Of a DNA stretch of 64,000 nt, positions 37,601-49,260 are shown piece by piece. The stretch comes from Sitta carolinensis (lineage: Eukaryota; Chordata; Aves; Passeriformes; Sittidae), in NCBI GenBank assembly GCA_032173965.1, contig CM063283.1, forward strand, positions 35,007,743 through 35,071,742, in the 5' to 3' direction. A program made the translations under genes and the position numbers. Within the stretch, counting starts at the first letter, position 1, and each line of letters begins with the position of its first letter. Under the pieces are notes generated by a model. That model saw only the letters and a list, made by a program, of their open reading frames with translations, did not search any database and was not told where the DNA came from.

Positions 37601-38462
37601 ACATTTTAGAGGCAGCTCTGTGACAAGCATGGATGCTGATGCCCCACAAGCTGTCATTATGTCTTGCATACTAAGATTTCTATGCTTTTTTAAAAAATTT
37701 GAAAGTAATATACACAAGTTCTAGGAAACTAACCCAACTGAAGCCTCAGGACTTTAAGAAAGAAGACTGGTAGAATAATGCAATTATGCACGAGTCGACA
37801 TCAAAACAGGCAGTTTGGCTTTTATCTGTGCTACAGAACACATGAATCTGAAGAAGAGCCATCTGTATTTGGTTTATAGTGCAGATGAAGGAAGCAAAGT
37901 GGTGAAAAAGCATCACCCATGCCATCCTCTAGTACATTCACTGCCCTGGAATACCAGAGAATAGTTCATAGGTCCCAGCTGTACAAACCAGAGAACTACA
38001 GGAACATCAGTGTAAGGCACACGTTGAAGGAACTGGACACATCAAGACACTCATGTTGAGCGAGTTAGTCCTTGTAATTGTGTCCCACCTCTGTTGGTGG
38101 GCAAGTGCCATCTGCTGCCATGCATGTGGCGAGCACCTGAGCCCAGAGCAGGCAGCTGCCTCCCCACTCCCCCTCTGGCTCTGCAGACCTCAGCCAGAGG
38201 AGCCACTGCAGTCTCCCTTCAGGCAGCAGGGGGCCATGGTTACACAGAAGCCTGCCAGGTAGAGATACAGAAGCGTTCATGAATGTGTTATACAGGTAGT
38301 AAGAAAACAAATGCAGTCTTTCATTGGTACAGCAAAGCCTTCCAAACACAATTTTTTACAGTCTGCAGTGAAACACAGAACCCTTTAACACCATCATAGT
38401 AGTGCTCCAAAATCCTTAAGAATACTCTGCCATAAAAGAAAATTTTGTTCTTTAGTAGGCAG
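34651..38462. other. Region between convergent FBXL3 and CLN5, including CLN5 3'UTR
   Basis: No coding exon seen. The right-hand end must contain the CLN5 3'UTR on the minus strand. A possible minus-strand ATTAAA (top-strand TTTAAT near 37,163) could end it, but the 3' end is undetermined. The short open frames here lack family features. Confidence 0.5.
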
Positions 38463-38973
38463 TCATACACCAAAGGATGCTTTGCTTCCAACTGGCAAAG
38501 GGACCTCTTCATAAATTATTTTGAGATAAGGGGACTTCATAGGTAAAAACCAGTATTCCAAGTTGTAGAAGAGGTAAAACTGATGATTCAAGATAACATG
38601 ATCAATTATTTGAAAAGGTCCACAAAAAACTCTCTGACACTCTTATGAGGTTTAAATGGATCATAAAAGTCTCTTATAGCTGCTGCCAGTGTCTTGTTTC
38701 CTTGTGGCCCAAAAATAGATGTTTCATTCCCCAAATAAATAGGTTCTCCACTGAATAAAATTATGCTTGTATAGTTTGTTTGTATCTTCTTAAAAACAGC
38801 TCCTAAATCAGCCAGTTTCTGGTAGGTTCTCAGTATAAACTTGGAGCACTCATAAGAGTCAAACCACACTGTTGACTTTTTGTCAGGACTTGCTTGAACT
38901 GTCCAGGTCTCGTAGTAAATACCAGTGTCATTGTCGTATTTTACCCATTGTGCCATTTCATTAAACATGGTTC
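38463..38973 (-). CDS. CLN5: CLN5 last exon, with single-base deletion
   Basis: The acceptor is atctcttacag, entered in phase 1 (split Gly, [11 protein letters not shown]). It contains the catalytic Cys (S-Y-E-C) and sequons N-D-T, N-Y-T, N-E-T and N-K-T. The open frame ends E-F-F-V-D-L-F-K then TAA at 38606-38608. One frame over, [16 protein letters not shown] continues to TGA at 38463-38465. The exon has 511 bases where 512 are needed. Confidence 0.92.
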
Positions 38974-41900
38974 CTGTAAGAGATGAAAGTAAGTATTGCA
39001 GAGATGAGGTAACAAATGCAGGATTCAAAATATTTTTCATCTATTTCAAAGTTCACCTGCCTCCTCGGCAGAAGTTTACCTACACTACCTCACCATACAC
39101 AGACACAAGGCTTAGGTTGGAGGAGCAAAGGATGACCCACTGAATACACCACATTTACATGCAGGTTATTTAAACTGTGCTTCCTTTTTCTAATCCTTTT
39201 CCTGCTACTATGCCGGAACATTAAAAAATCAGAGAATCATGAGACATCTCATTTTGTTTTATCCATGCAAACAGGGCAGAGGTAGTACAGTCTACAAGAC
39301 ATGCTGGCAAAATGCTCACCAGACCAACAGACATTTCTGCACCTCAAGTTTTAACTAAATTCAAAAATTCAGAACAGAAATTTTCATGTCTCTTCACAAA
39401 AGAGACAGACTGAGACAACCCTGCTGATTTAGCAGCTCTGCAGCTGGCAAAGCTCAATTGAGCCAAATTATGAGTGAGATGTAAGAACACTAAGATGGGA
39501 TGCTTTTTGCCAGCTCTCTGAAGGGAACATGTTCAGCTCATGATGTTGTTTATCTGTGCTTGCATCCACTCACCCTCTCTGACTAGAAATCTGAAAATTA
39601 TTGTGAAATTCAGACAACTGAAAAATCTCAGAGATGCTACTTCCTTAAAAGTTTCACGGATATGGAAAGCAAGAGAGGAGAGGGGGACTGTAACAGTGTC
39701 TCCATGAGGCACCAGTGTAGCCTCACTTTCTTGGGCATGGAATAATCCACAGAGAGAGGAAGCATGACAAGTTCCCCAGCTGTATGAAAAATTTTAACTT
39801 GGTATTCACACAAAAGAATCCAACTGTATCAGCCATCAAATACTTCAGTCACAAACTACAAACTCACAGGAAAGCAGCTCCACTTTACTTCCTTGTTTAA
39901 AGAACTGCCCAGAATTTCTTAGCAGGACTGGACAGATTATGCAGAGACTGAAGCCAGCAAAGCTGCTAAGGGTGGAAGTGGGCACACACAAAGCAACAAG
40001 TCACATGAGAGCTGTAAGCTGACTCTCCAAGTACTGTGTCTTGCACACTACATCAACTTCAGAAACTAAGTGATTTTGGTCACACAAAACATAACTCTCC
40101 TCAGTGAACTTTTTTATAAGTCATTCACTCTACTGCTAGAGCACTCAATCAAAAAAGGTCATTCAAATAAATCTATTTTAGGATTGCTGTGATCAGTACA
40201 TACCAGGAAACTCTTCTGGTGATCTATGTATTTTGGGTGTAAGGCCTAGGTTTGTTCTACAACATATGAGAGAGACCTACTACTGGGGATATTTTCACAG
40301 TTTTTAGGACACATAATAAAGGAGACAGAAATAGAGGTTAATATTTTTATATCTTTGAGACTGTTTCTAAATATGCCTTATTTGTTTGCTCAGTAATGAA
40401 CACATTTTCAACAGTTTCGTTATCTCAGCAGTCATCTGCCACTTCACAATAGAAGATTTTGTTTTGCTGAAGCCATGTGAAAAGAGTCAATAATCACTCT
40501 GTATAAGATATTTTGCTATTTTTACACTCAAGAGACTCAAGTATTTTTGTACAGCAACACCAAATGACTCTCACTTAACAACTCTCCAGTGTGAATTGTT
40601 CAAAAGGCAGCAGTCTCATGCCACTTTCTGTATTCAAGAGTGTCTGAAATTAGCATCATTGACTAGCTCTGCAAATAACCTACAGAACATAAATTAAAAG
40701 ACACTGCTTTACAGAAGACAAGGCTGACTCTATATTTTGTATTAACACTATCCAAAACATCTAAAATCTACCTGATATTGTGGTCACAAGAACCAAAGTT
40801 CCATTTGCCTTCCAGTGTGCATCATCTATTCCTTCATAAAAGCAGGAAGCTCCCTGGTTACACCAGAATGGTGCATCCATGCCAGGCCGCAGATGTGGAA
40901 ATGTGCAGTTCCCAAGCTGGAAGAGCTCATACCACTCCATTGTGTAGTTTTTGCCTGTTAGAGAGCTCTTGAAACCCAGAGCATCATGCATAATTTTCTG
41001 GAAAACAAAAAAAACAAACCATCAAAAACTTTGATTTTGTAACAACTTCAGCTTGACCTGTACAGAAGGTAAGATCCTCAGGACCTGTTCTGTAACAGAG
41101 TGAGAAGAGGGGAGAGAGTTCCTATAACATTTTGGATTCAGTAACACTGACACACAACACACCGGACTGCATGACACACATACTTCTATCAGAGCATCAT
41201 GCTGTCTCAGTGGCTGTCTATTCATCCATTGTAAATTCTGTCTCTTGGAGGCACATACTCAGTGGGAGCTCATCATCAAGACTCAAGCTGACTTTTAAAT
41301 CCTTAACTTCATGGGGTATCAGAGAAATAAAGAGTAGAATCAAATTACCAAAAGCAGATATTGCTAATGAATGCCATAAAACTAATGAGATAAAAACTTA
41401 ATTTAAAAGCTGTATAGTAAAACCATCAATCCAAACTTAGTTAACAACTGAGATAACAATATTTTAATCTATTTCCATTTTTGACTCTTTGTGCTTGGTT
41501 TTGATTCACTAACATTTCTTTATTAATTAGGAATCATGCTTTGAAGATTAATTTTGTTGCTGCTATAACTATAAATATTACTAAAGCTGAGACTTCGTAT
41601 CTGCATGACTCCATGAACAGAGACTTCAATTCCACACTTATAACACTCAAGAACTGTAAAATCAATCAACTCCTCACGATCCACTGTCTGACCAGCTGGC
41701 TGTCTGCTCCTGACGGATACCAATGTCCAAGCAAATATGTGAGTTTTTAACAAGAAAAAAATTAATACACTAAGTAACTGTTTTATCTGATAAAAGAAGA
41801 CAAATAAAAGTATTTTCTTGATGTGATGACAGCACAGAAGAAAAGACATCCAAGATATAATGGTGTGTGCATACAAAGCACGGGGAAACATGTTCAAACC

Positions 41901-44900
41901 CACCAACGATGCTGTTCGTACTCCTGTCTTCAGCTGAGCTAAATCCTGTACATTTTGTTTGAAACTTGGTGCTCTTTGAGTATCCTCCCTACATATTGCC
42001 TAGCTTGTGTGCTCAAATACTCTTCCATACAAGCATATCTCAACCTTACTACTCCCATTACTGACACCTGCTGTTAAATTCAGCTCAATTTCTCACTATA
42101 CCTTTGTCAAAAACATCACCTTACCAAATGTCCTAGTAGGTCCCCATACTTGAATTCCCATACTGGAGCCTGTAATCGATACACTTCAATGATGTCCTCT
42201 TCTTTCATAACTGGAATGGCAGAGCCAGTGGGACAGAAGGTGTAACGAGCTTGGCAGTAAGGATCAGCTTTGGGACGGTAATCAAAGCGCCTGCGTTGAG
42301 AGAGAGAAGCAGACAGAATGAGAAGTGTCCCAGAGTCCCTGGGACTGCAGCTGCAGTAACTGTCATGGCTTCTTGAGGGGGCAGCTTAAGTGTCCTGCAC
42401 CCCCAAAGACAGATTCTGTGACCTAGACACTGCAACACTTGGAGCACACAAGTTCATAAGGCTGCTGTTTCTGCAGAAACAGGACTTTGGGACCTAAGGC
42501 TCACAGATGTAAGTCATGTACTGATCGTGAAGGAATGGAAATAATGCAGATTACAAAGGATGACATATTCACAAGATCTGAGACACAAAGATGGTGGGTA
42601 AAGGATAGTTTGAGACCTGCCTCAAAAACATTCTCCTGGCAATTTATTTACATGGGAATTGACCAATTTGTTCTTGCTATTCTATAGTAAGAGGTCCCCA
42701 GATGCAGCTATTTTAACTCTACAATATTGCCAAGATCAGAAAAAGAATTAATCCCTCTATACTAATTCAGATAAAGAGGTCTTAAGAATGTAGCTGGGAT
42801 CATTATTTATCACACTACATACAAACAGCAGAGAACCTTTTTGACAAGTGGTGTGGGGGGGGGATGGCCAGGTTTTGGAAGCAGGGTGGCTACAGGGGTG
42901 GCTTCTGTGAGAAGCTGCCAGAAGCTTGCCCAATGTCAGGCAACACCAATACCAGCCAGCTCCAGGATGGACCCTGTACTGGGCAGGGCTGAGACAATCA
43001 GGAATGACAGCAACACCACTGTGGTAACAGATTTAAGAAGTAAAAAAAAGTTATTGCACCAATGTAATTTTGCCCAGAGAAGAGCAGCAATAGAGTATGT
43101 GAAAGGCACAGCCCTGCAGACACCAAGGTCACTGAAGAAGGAGGAGCAGGAGCTACTTCAGCTGCTGGAGCTGAGGTTCCCCTGCAGCCCATGGAGCAAA
43201 CCCACAGTGGAGCAGGTAGATCCCTGAAAGAATGCTTCGAACCCACGGAGCAGGCTGCACACCTATGGAGAGAGGAGTCCATGCTGGAGCAGGTTTCCTG
43301 GTAGGACTTGCAGCCCTCTGGGTGACCCATGTTGGAGCAGGCTGTGCCTGAAGGATTGCATGGAAGAGTGACCCACGTTGGAGCAGTTCATGAAGAACTG
43401 TCTCCTGTGGGAGGGACCCCATACTGGAGTATGGGAAGGACTCCTCTCCCCTAGCAGCAGCAGAAACAGTGTGACCCCCATTCCCCATCTCCCTGCACCA
43501 CTAGGGAGGAGGCAGAACCTAGGAAGGAGAGAAGGATGATGCGAAGGTGTTTTTAAGATTTATTCTACTTCTTATTATCCTGCTCTGATTTTGTTAGTAA
43601 TAAATCCAATTAATATCCCAAAGTTGAGTCTGTTTTGTCTTGGGACAGTATTTGGTTAGTGATTTCTCCCTGTCCTTATCTCAACTCATGAACCCTCAAA
43701 ATACTTTGCTGTATTTTCCTTCCCCCGTCCATTTGTGGAGGGGAGTGATGGGGTGACTTTGGTGGGGACTTGGCATCCAGCCAGGATCAATCCAGTGCAA
43801 CAAGTCTTCCTGTTCCAAGATTCTTTGGAGTCACTCACTGTATTTCACTTAAAACAAGGTTCCTATATTCCTGTTACCAAGACAAATTGGCATGCACAGC
43901 TTGTCCAGATCTTGTCTGGTTAGCCTGAGAGTCTAACATACTCAGCTGCCCAGGGCTACTGACACAAATACCCCAGCCATGAGATGACTCAAGGACACAG
44001 GACTTTCTGACCAACACTATAAAGCCAGCAGCTCAGCTGACACAGCGCTGATTTTCTCTGTGGACTTCTTCCCCAAGCTTGCTGGAACTCCAGCATGTCT
44101 GCCTTTATTTTGTCGGGGGTAGGGGGGGCAAAAAGAAAAAAAAAAAAAAAAAAAGGAAAATACAATGCCCAAACCCCAACGATTATGTCTGGGGAAAAAA
44201 AAAAAAAAAAAAAAAAAAAAAACACCACAGAAAACAAAGACTAAGGCCAACCACACATTCGAGTCCTGTTTCTAGATTGGACACCTTACATTTTCAATCA
44301 CCCCTTGCACTTGACAAGAAGGTAACAAGCATGTTAAAAAACACTGAAACCTCCATAGTTCTGAGCACCTCACACCAACGGGACTGCTCTCCAAATGTCA
44401 CCATGCCAAGGCCAAATCTTTTAACTCCTGAACTTGTAAAATTCCAACAACTCGGTATTGAACTTGTTGTAAAATTCCAACAACTCGGTACTGCAAGATC
44501 AGCTCCTTCAAGCATCACCTGACGCAAATTTAAGTGCTGGGAATTACGCAAAGGCTCTCAAAATTTCAGGTGTGCCTTATTAGGTTACAGTCAAACATTG
44601 ATAACTACTCCCTTTACAAACAGCAAATCCGCACAAAACACACAATCAAGCGCAGCGCTGCTTCTCAAGGAGCTCATTTCCTCTGCACAGCCAAATCTAT
44701 CGCTATTTTCACGCCATTGCTGTCCCCGAAACCACCAGGAATTCTGAAGCTCAGGCAGCTCCGGAGCAGCGAACGGGATTTTGTACCGTTTCATTTGTCA
44801 CGAAGTATGACGTTTAATTTAAAAAGCAAAACGAACCGTACCCGGATTTCCTCATCAGCACCTTTTCTGCGGGCACTAGGGAGCGTGTTTAAAGGCGGGC

Positions 44901-45227
44901 AGCCCCTCCCGGGGCACCAATCCTCCCGCGGCCGAGAGATCAAACGCAGCTCTCGGCCTAGGATGGCACCACGGCTCCCTCGGCGAGCCAAACGCGCCAA
45001 GTACCTCATCAGCGATCACCGCCCCGAGATTACAAAGGGGAAGCTTCCCGCGGCCTTCCCAGTCTAAGCGCGGAGAGGCAGAGGCAGCGCAGCGCTGGCG
45101 GCCCTCCCGCGGCACTCACTCACCTGTAGGGCACCGGCCACCGCCGCGGCGGCGAGCGGAGCCCCGCCGCGACATACGGCGCCAGCAGCAGCAGCGGCAG
45201 CAGCCGGCAGCAGCGAGCGGCGCCCAT
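38463..45227 (-). CDS. CLN5: CLN5, lysosomal BMP synthase (neuronal ceroid lipofuscinosis 5); one-base frameshift near C-terminus
   Basis: Soluble lysosomal glycoprotein now known as bis(monoacylglycero)phosphate synthase, with a papain-like fold; its loss causes Batten disease in mammals. Coding exons on the minus strand are 45227-45124, 42290-42125, 40997-40772 and 38973-38463, about 335 residues if the frame is intact. It opens with a signal peptide ([12 protein letters not shown]5-A-P). His in K-I-M-H-D-A and Cys in F-D-S-Y-E-C-S-K are 114 residues apart, the spacing of human H166 and C280. Seven N-glycosylation sequons are kept; the last human one, near the C-terminus, is not. Exon 4 lacks one base in a T run (top strand GAAAAGG at 38612-38618). 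The frame as given stops at 38606, and the other frame carries the conserved final 49 residues to TGA at 38463. Confidence 0.94.
38974..40771 (-). other. CLN5 intron 3
   Basis: 1.8 kb AT-rich intron without a recognised element. Confidence 0.7.
40772..40997 (-). CDS. CLN5: CLN5 exon 3
   Basis: 226 bases, entered in phase 0 and ending in phase 1. It begins K-I-M-H-D-A-L-G-F with the catalytic His. It includes [16 protein letters not shown] and ends T-T-I-S plus a split Gly. The donor is gtagat. Confidence 0.95.
40998..42124 (-). other. CLN5 intron 2
   Basis: 1.1 kb AT-rich intron without a recognised element. Confidence 0.7.
42125..42290 (-). CDS. CLN5: CLN5 exon 2
   Basis: 166 bases. It encodes [13 protein letters not shown], then [10 protein letters not shown], and ends G-D-L-L-G-H-L. 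The acceptor is tcaacgcag and the donor gtaagg. Confidence 0.95.
42849..43799 (+). mobile_element. Solo ERVL-type LTR, copy 2, antisense in CLN5 intron 1, with 5-bp target duplication
   Basis: A 951-bp element starting TGGTGTGGG and ending CAGTGCA, so TG...CA. It is flanked by ACAAG at 42844-42848 and again at 43800-43804. It is homologous to the copy at 29.05 kb: GGCTTCTGTGAGAAGCTGCC, the GCAGACACCAAGGTCACTGA segment, the CATGCTGGAGCAGG units, AATAAA at 43599-43604, and the end region. No internal retroviral genes are present, so it is a solo LTR left by recombination. A 5-bp duplication fits the ERVL group. Confidence 0.92.
44130..44222 (+). repeat. Two A-rich tracts (A19 with a G interruption, and A28)
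   Basis: Long A runs at about 44130-44154 and 44195-44222, separated by 40 bases. On the CLN5 strand they are poly-T. Confidence 0.85.
44431..44493 (+). repeat. Two-copy tandem duplication of about 30 bp
   Basis: Copy one (30 bases, AACTTG then TAAAATTCCAACAACTCGGT) is followed directly by copy two (33 bases), differing by a 3-base insertion and one substitution. Confidence 0.85.
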
Positions 45228-45415
45228 GGCGGAGCCGGGCCCGGAGCCGCGCGGGGAGCGGCCGGGCCGGAGGAGGCCGGCCGGGAAGGGGCCGCCCCCG
45301 CACCGCCCACGGGGCCGCGGAGGCCGGCGGTGCCCGCCGAGCCCGGGCGGTTGGCAGGGGCCTGCCCGAGCCGGGGAGCTTCTCCTCCTGCCGGGGGGAA
45401 CCGGCCGTGTGCCAA
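44870..45415 (-). promoter_or_regulatory. CpG-island promoter of CLN5
   Basis: CpG-dense stretch spanning the first exon and its upstream flank, with no TATA box seen. The start site is expected in about 45,240-45,400 on the minus strand. I found no GTCACGTGAC (CLEAR) element here, although CLN5 is a lysosomal gene. Confidence 0.65.
45124..45227 (-). CDS. CLN5: CLN5 exon 1 (start codon and signal peptide)
   Basis: 104 coding bases from the minus-strand ATG at 45227-45225 in a good context (CCGCCATGG). A hydrophobic signal peptide of about 22 residues is followed by W-P-V-P-Y-R, matching the human mature start region. The donor is gtgagt. The reading frame is too short to be found as a long ORF. 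The extended N-terminus annotated for some mammalian isoforms is not seen. Confidence 0.92.
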
Positions 45416-48400
45416 ATCATTCCTGAGAATACTTGAGTCACCACACTGTAAGTCACAGCAGAGTGGCTGCTGCACTTGAAGTAACAGCCCGTGTCTCCCA
45501 AAAATGGGCTGCTCTGCATGGTGCTCACGCCACAGCTGCATAGCCCCCCACCTATGCATACACCAGCAAAGTGCCATTCGCTAGGAAAGTCACAGGTGTA
45601 TATATGGATCACAGCAGAAAAAGCTACACATCTGGCAGCCTTACTGATCACAGGGGTTATTTTCTTACTCACACTGGCATATGTTAGCGGTTGAGTCAGC
45701 TGGATGCACACTGAGAAATACAAACATTATCTGAAGCCACCCTGAAGCTGCTCTGAAAGACAGGGGTTCAAGTTCAAAGTCAGAGGCACAATCTGTGCTT
45801 TTGAGGGGTAAGAAAGGAATTTTTAGAAAAAGAGCCAGAAACAGGGCTCCTGTGCACCTACACTTTGCTACATAGCCTGAGATACCACCTGAACTGTGAG
45901 CTGGGCTGGGAGAAAGCCAGGTCTTTTTCTACAGGAGGGCAGAATCACTGGGCTTTGTAAGATACTGCTAAGAGTTCCCTTCAGGATCTCCTTGATGCTG
46001 ACAGCTAGGATGAGAGCTGTGCTTGGGACAGATGTCCAGTTCAGCAAACATTTGGGATTGCAGGGCAGCTCCTCCTTTGTCTGTCAGTTTAGGGAACAGG
46101 TGATGGAAATTATTTCTTTCCAATCTGGAATTCTAGGGAGGGTCTCCTGAAGCCTGAAAGATAGGACAAGGGCTGGGATAAGGATGCAGAGGAAGTTCAT
46201 CGTGAGTTTTAATCTGAGATGAACCCTCTGGGATTTGCTGCAGGGTAGGGATAAGTGAATTGATGAGTCAGCTGGGTGCCTGTGAAATACAAAGAGCTGT
46301 CCAAGTCAAATTTAAGCTAACAGCTGTCAGGGAACTAAGGTACTTAAAAGCAGGATTTCCACTAGAGGAAACATCTTCCTCAAATCCTGGGCAGCAGGAA
46401 AAAGGCTGGGGTCTAGGACGGAGCTGTAATTCAACCCCTTGAAGTCTGGAGGGGATGGTACCTGCTCTGTTTCCATTAGGGTGTGCAACTGGTTGCTCAA
46501 GGTCCGATAAAAACTTGTGAGGAAAGTCAGAAACTGCTTCTGTTCTGTGAAGAGACCTCAGAAGAGGCTCCCTGCTCCTTTCCTGGTGAGCTGCTTCTAA
46601 GCCAAAGCTCCTGCCTCCCACCTGAGCTACACTGCAGCCACACCTGAACCCAGCTGTGTACCCCTACAGATGCAGACCCAATCCAGGCATTGGTCATTCC
46701 AGCATAACCTTGCATTTGCCTCATCACCATGGATTTTTCTAGTGATCGGACTCTTGGCAGAACCTCACTGCTATTCAGTATCTGAAGGGGAACAGGCACA
46801 TAGTGGTGGCTGGATCCAGCAGCAGCCCAAGATACAGCAGGGTAGAGGCTGGGATTACGCTACTTGTGTCCAGGTCAATTCACAGGATGTGCAGGAAGAG
46901 TGACCCATACATCAGGACAACAGGAAACAGGACACACCTGCAGCACAGCTCAGGTAATGTCTGGATACCCAGGCCTAAGTGCCCATGGATTTGTGGCTGG
47001 AGGGCATGTGGGTGGAGGCCACAGCAGAGGCTGACCAGGGTAATTATAGGGCTACTAGTGCACTGAGGGCCTTGACCACAGCTTCTTCTCCCCATTAAGG
47101 TGAGACCTCTCACCTTGCAAACATCTGGCTTCAGAGCTGTACTCCTTGTGAAATGTTCTTGCTTTTGTGCACCCAGGACTGAGAAGAGTCCTCTTAGGGC
47201 TACTTCAGGGTGACAGAGAGCTAGGGCAAGGACATGTCATGAGCTGGGATAAAACATGGACCTAAGACACAGAGGGCCATGGCAAGATCACAGTCAGGGC
47301 AGGAACATGGCACGAGCAAGTTGGAGTTGGATCAGGGAACAGAGCTGGTACAGAGAAGTGACATAGACAACCTGAAGTGGGATAGGACTATCATATCCTA
47401 AACGAGTCTAGGGTCCATCCAGGAAAAAGGACCACCCATAACATGAATCTGAGATCCATCTAAGAGACAGGGCCAGAAACAGGGCTGGAGATGAGATTAC
47501 TGACAATTCAAGTCCAGAAAGACTAGCCAGTAAGTCAGGTCAGAAAGGAACAGGGAATTGCAGTTCTGAAGGGTGTTCACTTCCCTAGCTCTAACATTAA
47601 ACCTGGCCTTAACACACAGCAGAGTTTGGGGACTACACTTGTCTCTCCAAACACGCATTGAGCTTAAACTCCTTCCAGGTAGAAGCTTTTGCCTAGCTCT
47701 CAGGCATAAAGATGATTCCAGTGGGATTCCAGCTCTGCAGACTCTCAGAGGAGCTATGCTGTAGTCCTGCTCAATCCTAAAAGGTGGAGTCTGGGCTGTG
47801 GTATAGACTGAGCTGAAGCCCTACACCTGTTTGGAGTAAACATTGCCCAGCAGACAGGAGTCTGCCCTTCTGCAGAGAATTTCCCTATCCTGGCCCTGTC
47901 CAGTTCCAGAATCTCCCTGCCCATCATGTCACACAGACTTCCAAACAATCTGTATTCAACTGAATGCATTTTGCTACAGGAAAGGGCTCTGCTTTCAAAT
48001 GTCCTTTTTGTTCTGCCCAGTCTACTTACTCTGCATGTCCTCTGAGAAAACCCATACTCCAAATATTTGGAAGACGCTCTATAAACTTTCTACAAGATCC
48101 AGGTTTTCAGTTCTCTGGTCCAGTAGAAGAGTAAGTTTTCATTATTAAACGCAATCTTATTATTATAAGAGAGGCAGCTTGTGAAAAACAAAGGACCTAG
48201 AGCTGAGAGATCTTACTAAAATTCAATACAGTTGATCCCTGGTGTGGATTTGTGTGCATAGTCCTAAGGAGGAGACATGGGTCGCATTCTTTCCCTTTTG
48301 GTTCACTAAAGCAATGCCCTAAGGGACTAAGCAGGGAGTGGGTCAAGGAAGAACGGTTGGTTTGCTACAATGCCTCAGTTTTTCCTGATAAAGTGGAGCA

Positions 48401-48580
48401 GCTCCTTGAAACCCGGCATGACGTTAATGGAGAAAAGAAGAATATGTGGACTGATGAGCGAGGCGCCACTGAAACAAACAGCATCAGGACCCAGCAGTAC
48501 CGCGGGCCTCTTACCAAACTCCTCTTTTTTCTTTCAAAGCAATTCGGACGGCGATTCCATTACACCATTATACGCGCAAA
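45416..48580. other. Intergenic region between divergent CLN5 and ES1-like gene
   Basis: About 3.2 kb of mixed composition without a recognised gene. Several open frames of 60-120 codons in 46.2-48.1 kb lack motifs and overlap on both strands. The region probably includes distal promoter sequence. Confidence 0.5.
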
Positions 48581-48589
48581 ACAAACCCA

Positions 48590-49260
48590 CCAAACCCGAA
48601 CCACCTCACGGGCACCCCCGAGGCTCTGCGAGGCCCGGCAGCTTCGGGAAACCCGCGCACGGTCTACAGCACACCAGGGTCTACAGTCCCACTGCGGGCC
48701 GCAGGCCAGGCCGGACGCGAGGCCGAAAACACGCTTGACCCTGTTCCGTTTAAACCCAGTGCCACATGCCATTTGCTTTCCCGATTTCCTTTTATTTCCC
48801 GGCCCGCCCGCCCGTGCGGTGGCGGAAGATGGGGACGGCGGCGGCGCCGGCGGCGCAGGCGCGGCAGGAGGAGGAGGAGGAGCGGAACGGTGCTGCCCGG
48901 CCGTGCCCGCCGCAGCTCCGGCGCGGGCCTGAGGGGCGGCTGCCATGGGCAAGCGGGTGGCGGTGGTGCTCGCCGGCTGTGGCGTCTTCGATGGCAGCGA
49001 GATTCACGAGGCGTCGGCGGCGCTGGTGCACCTGAGCCGCGGCGGCGCGGAGGTAGCGGGGGGCAGCGGGGTGTGGGGCCGTGCATCTGTATATACATTA
49101 TCTGTCCTGTCTGTCTGTCTGTCTTTTGGCGTGCAGCCCGACTTGCGGTGTGCGACACCGCAGCCGAGAGTTCCCCGCTCTGTGGGACCGGCCGCCTGCG
49201 CCGCCACTGCAGCCTGCAGAGCCCCCTCCCTTGTATTCATCCCCGCCCGAAGACCGGTGT
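48590..49260 (+). promoter_or_regulatory. CpG-island promoter of the ES1-like gene
   Basis: CpG-dense DNA around the first exon, including GGCGGAAGATGG (ETS/YY1-like) about 120 bases before the start codon. There is no TATA box. Confidence 0.65.
48945..49052 (+). CDS. ES1-like exon 1
   Basis: 36 codons from the ATG in a strong context (GCTGCCATGG) to G-G-A-E before gtagcg, phase 0. It encodes the first strand and the G-C-G motif. Confidence 0.92.

Larger units (their letters stand above)
42291..45123 (-). other. CLN5 intron 1
   Basis: 2.8 kb intron that holds an antisense solo LTR with target duplication, two long A tracts and a short tandem duplication. It becomes CpG-rich toward the promoter. 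Confidence 0.75.

Noticed and set aside
42841..43227. 128-codon open frame
   Set aside because: Lies in the solo LTR, so it is repeat-derived.
44079..44522. 147-codon open frame rich in Lys
   Set aside because: Produced by the two A tracts and the tandem duplication in CLN5 intron 1.
45064..45723. 219- and 153-codon minus-strand open frames over CLN5 exon 1
   Set aside because: They are other frames of the CpG island. The true frame is the short signal-peptide exon ending at the gtgagt donor.
48252..48932. 226-codon open frame upstream of the ES1-like gene
   Set aside because: Low-complexity GC-rich frame ending in the 5'UTR; no family match, and it is not in frame with the ES1-like ATG.
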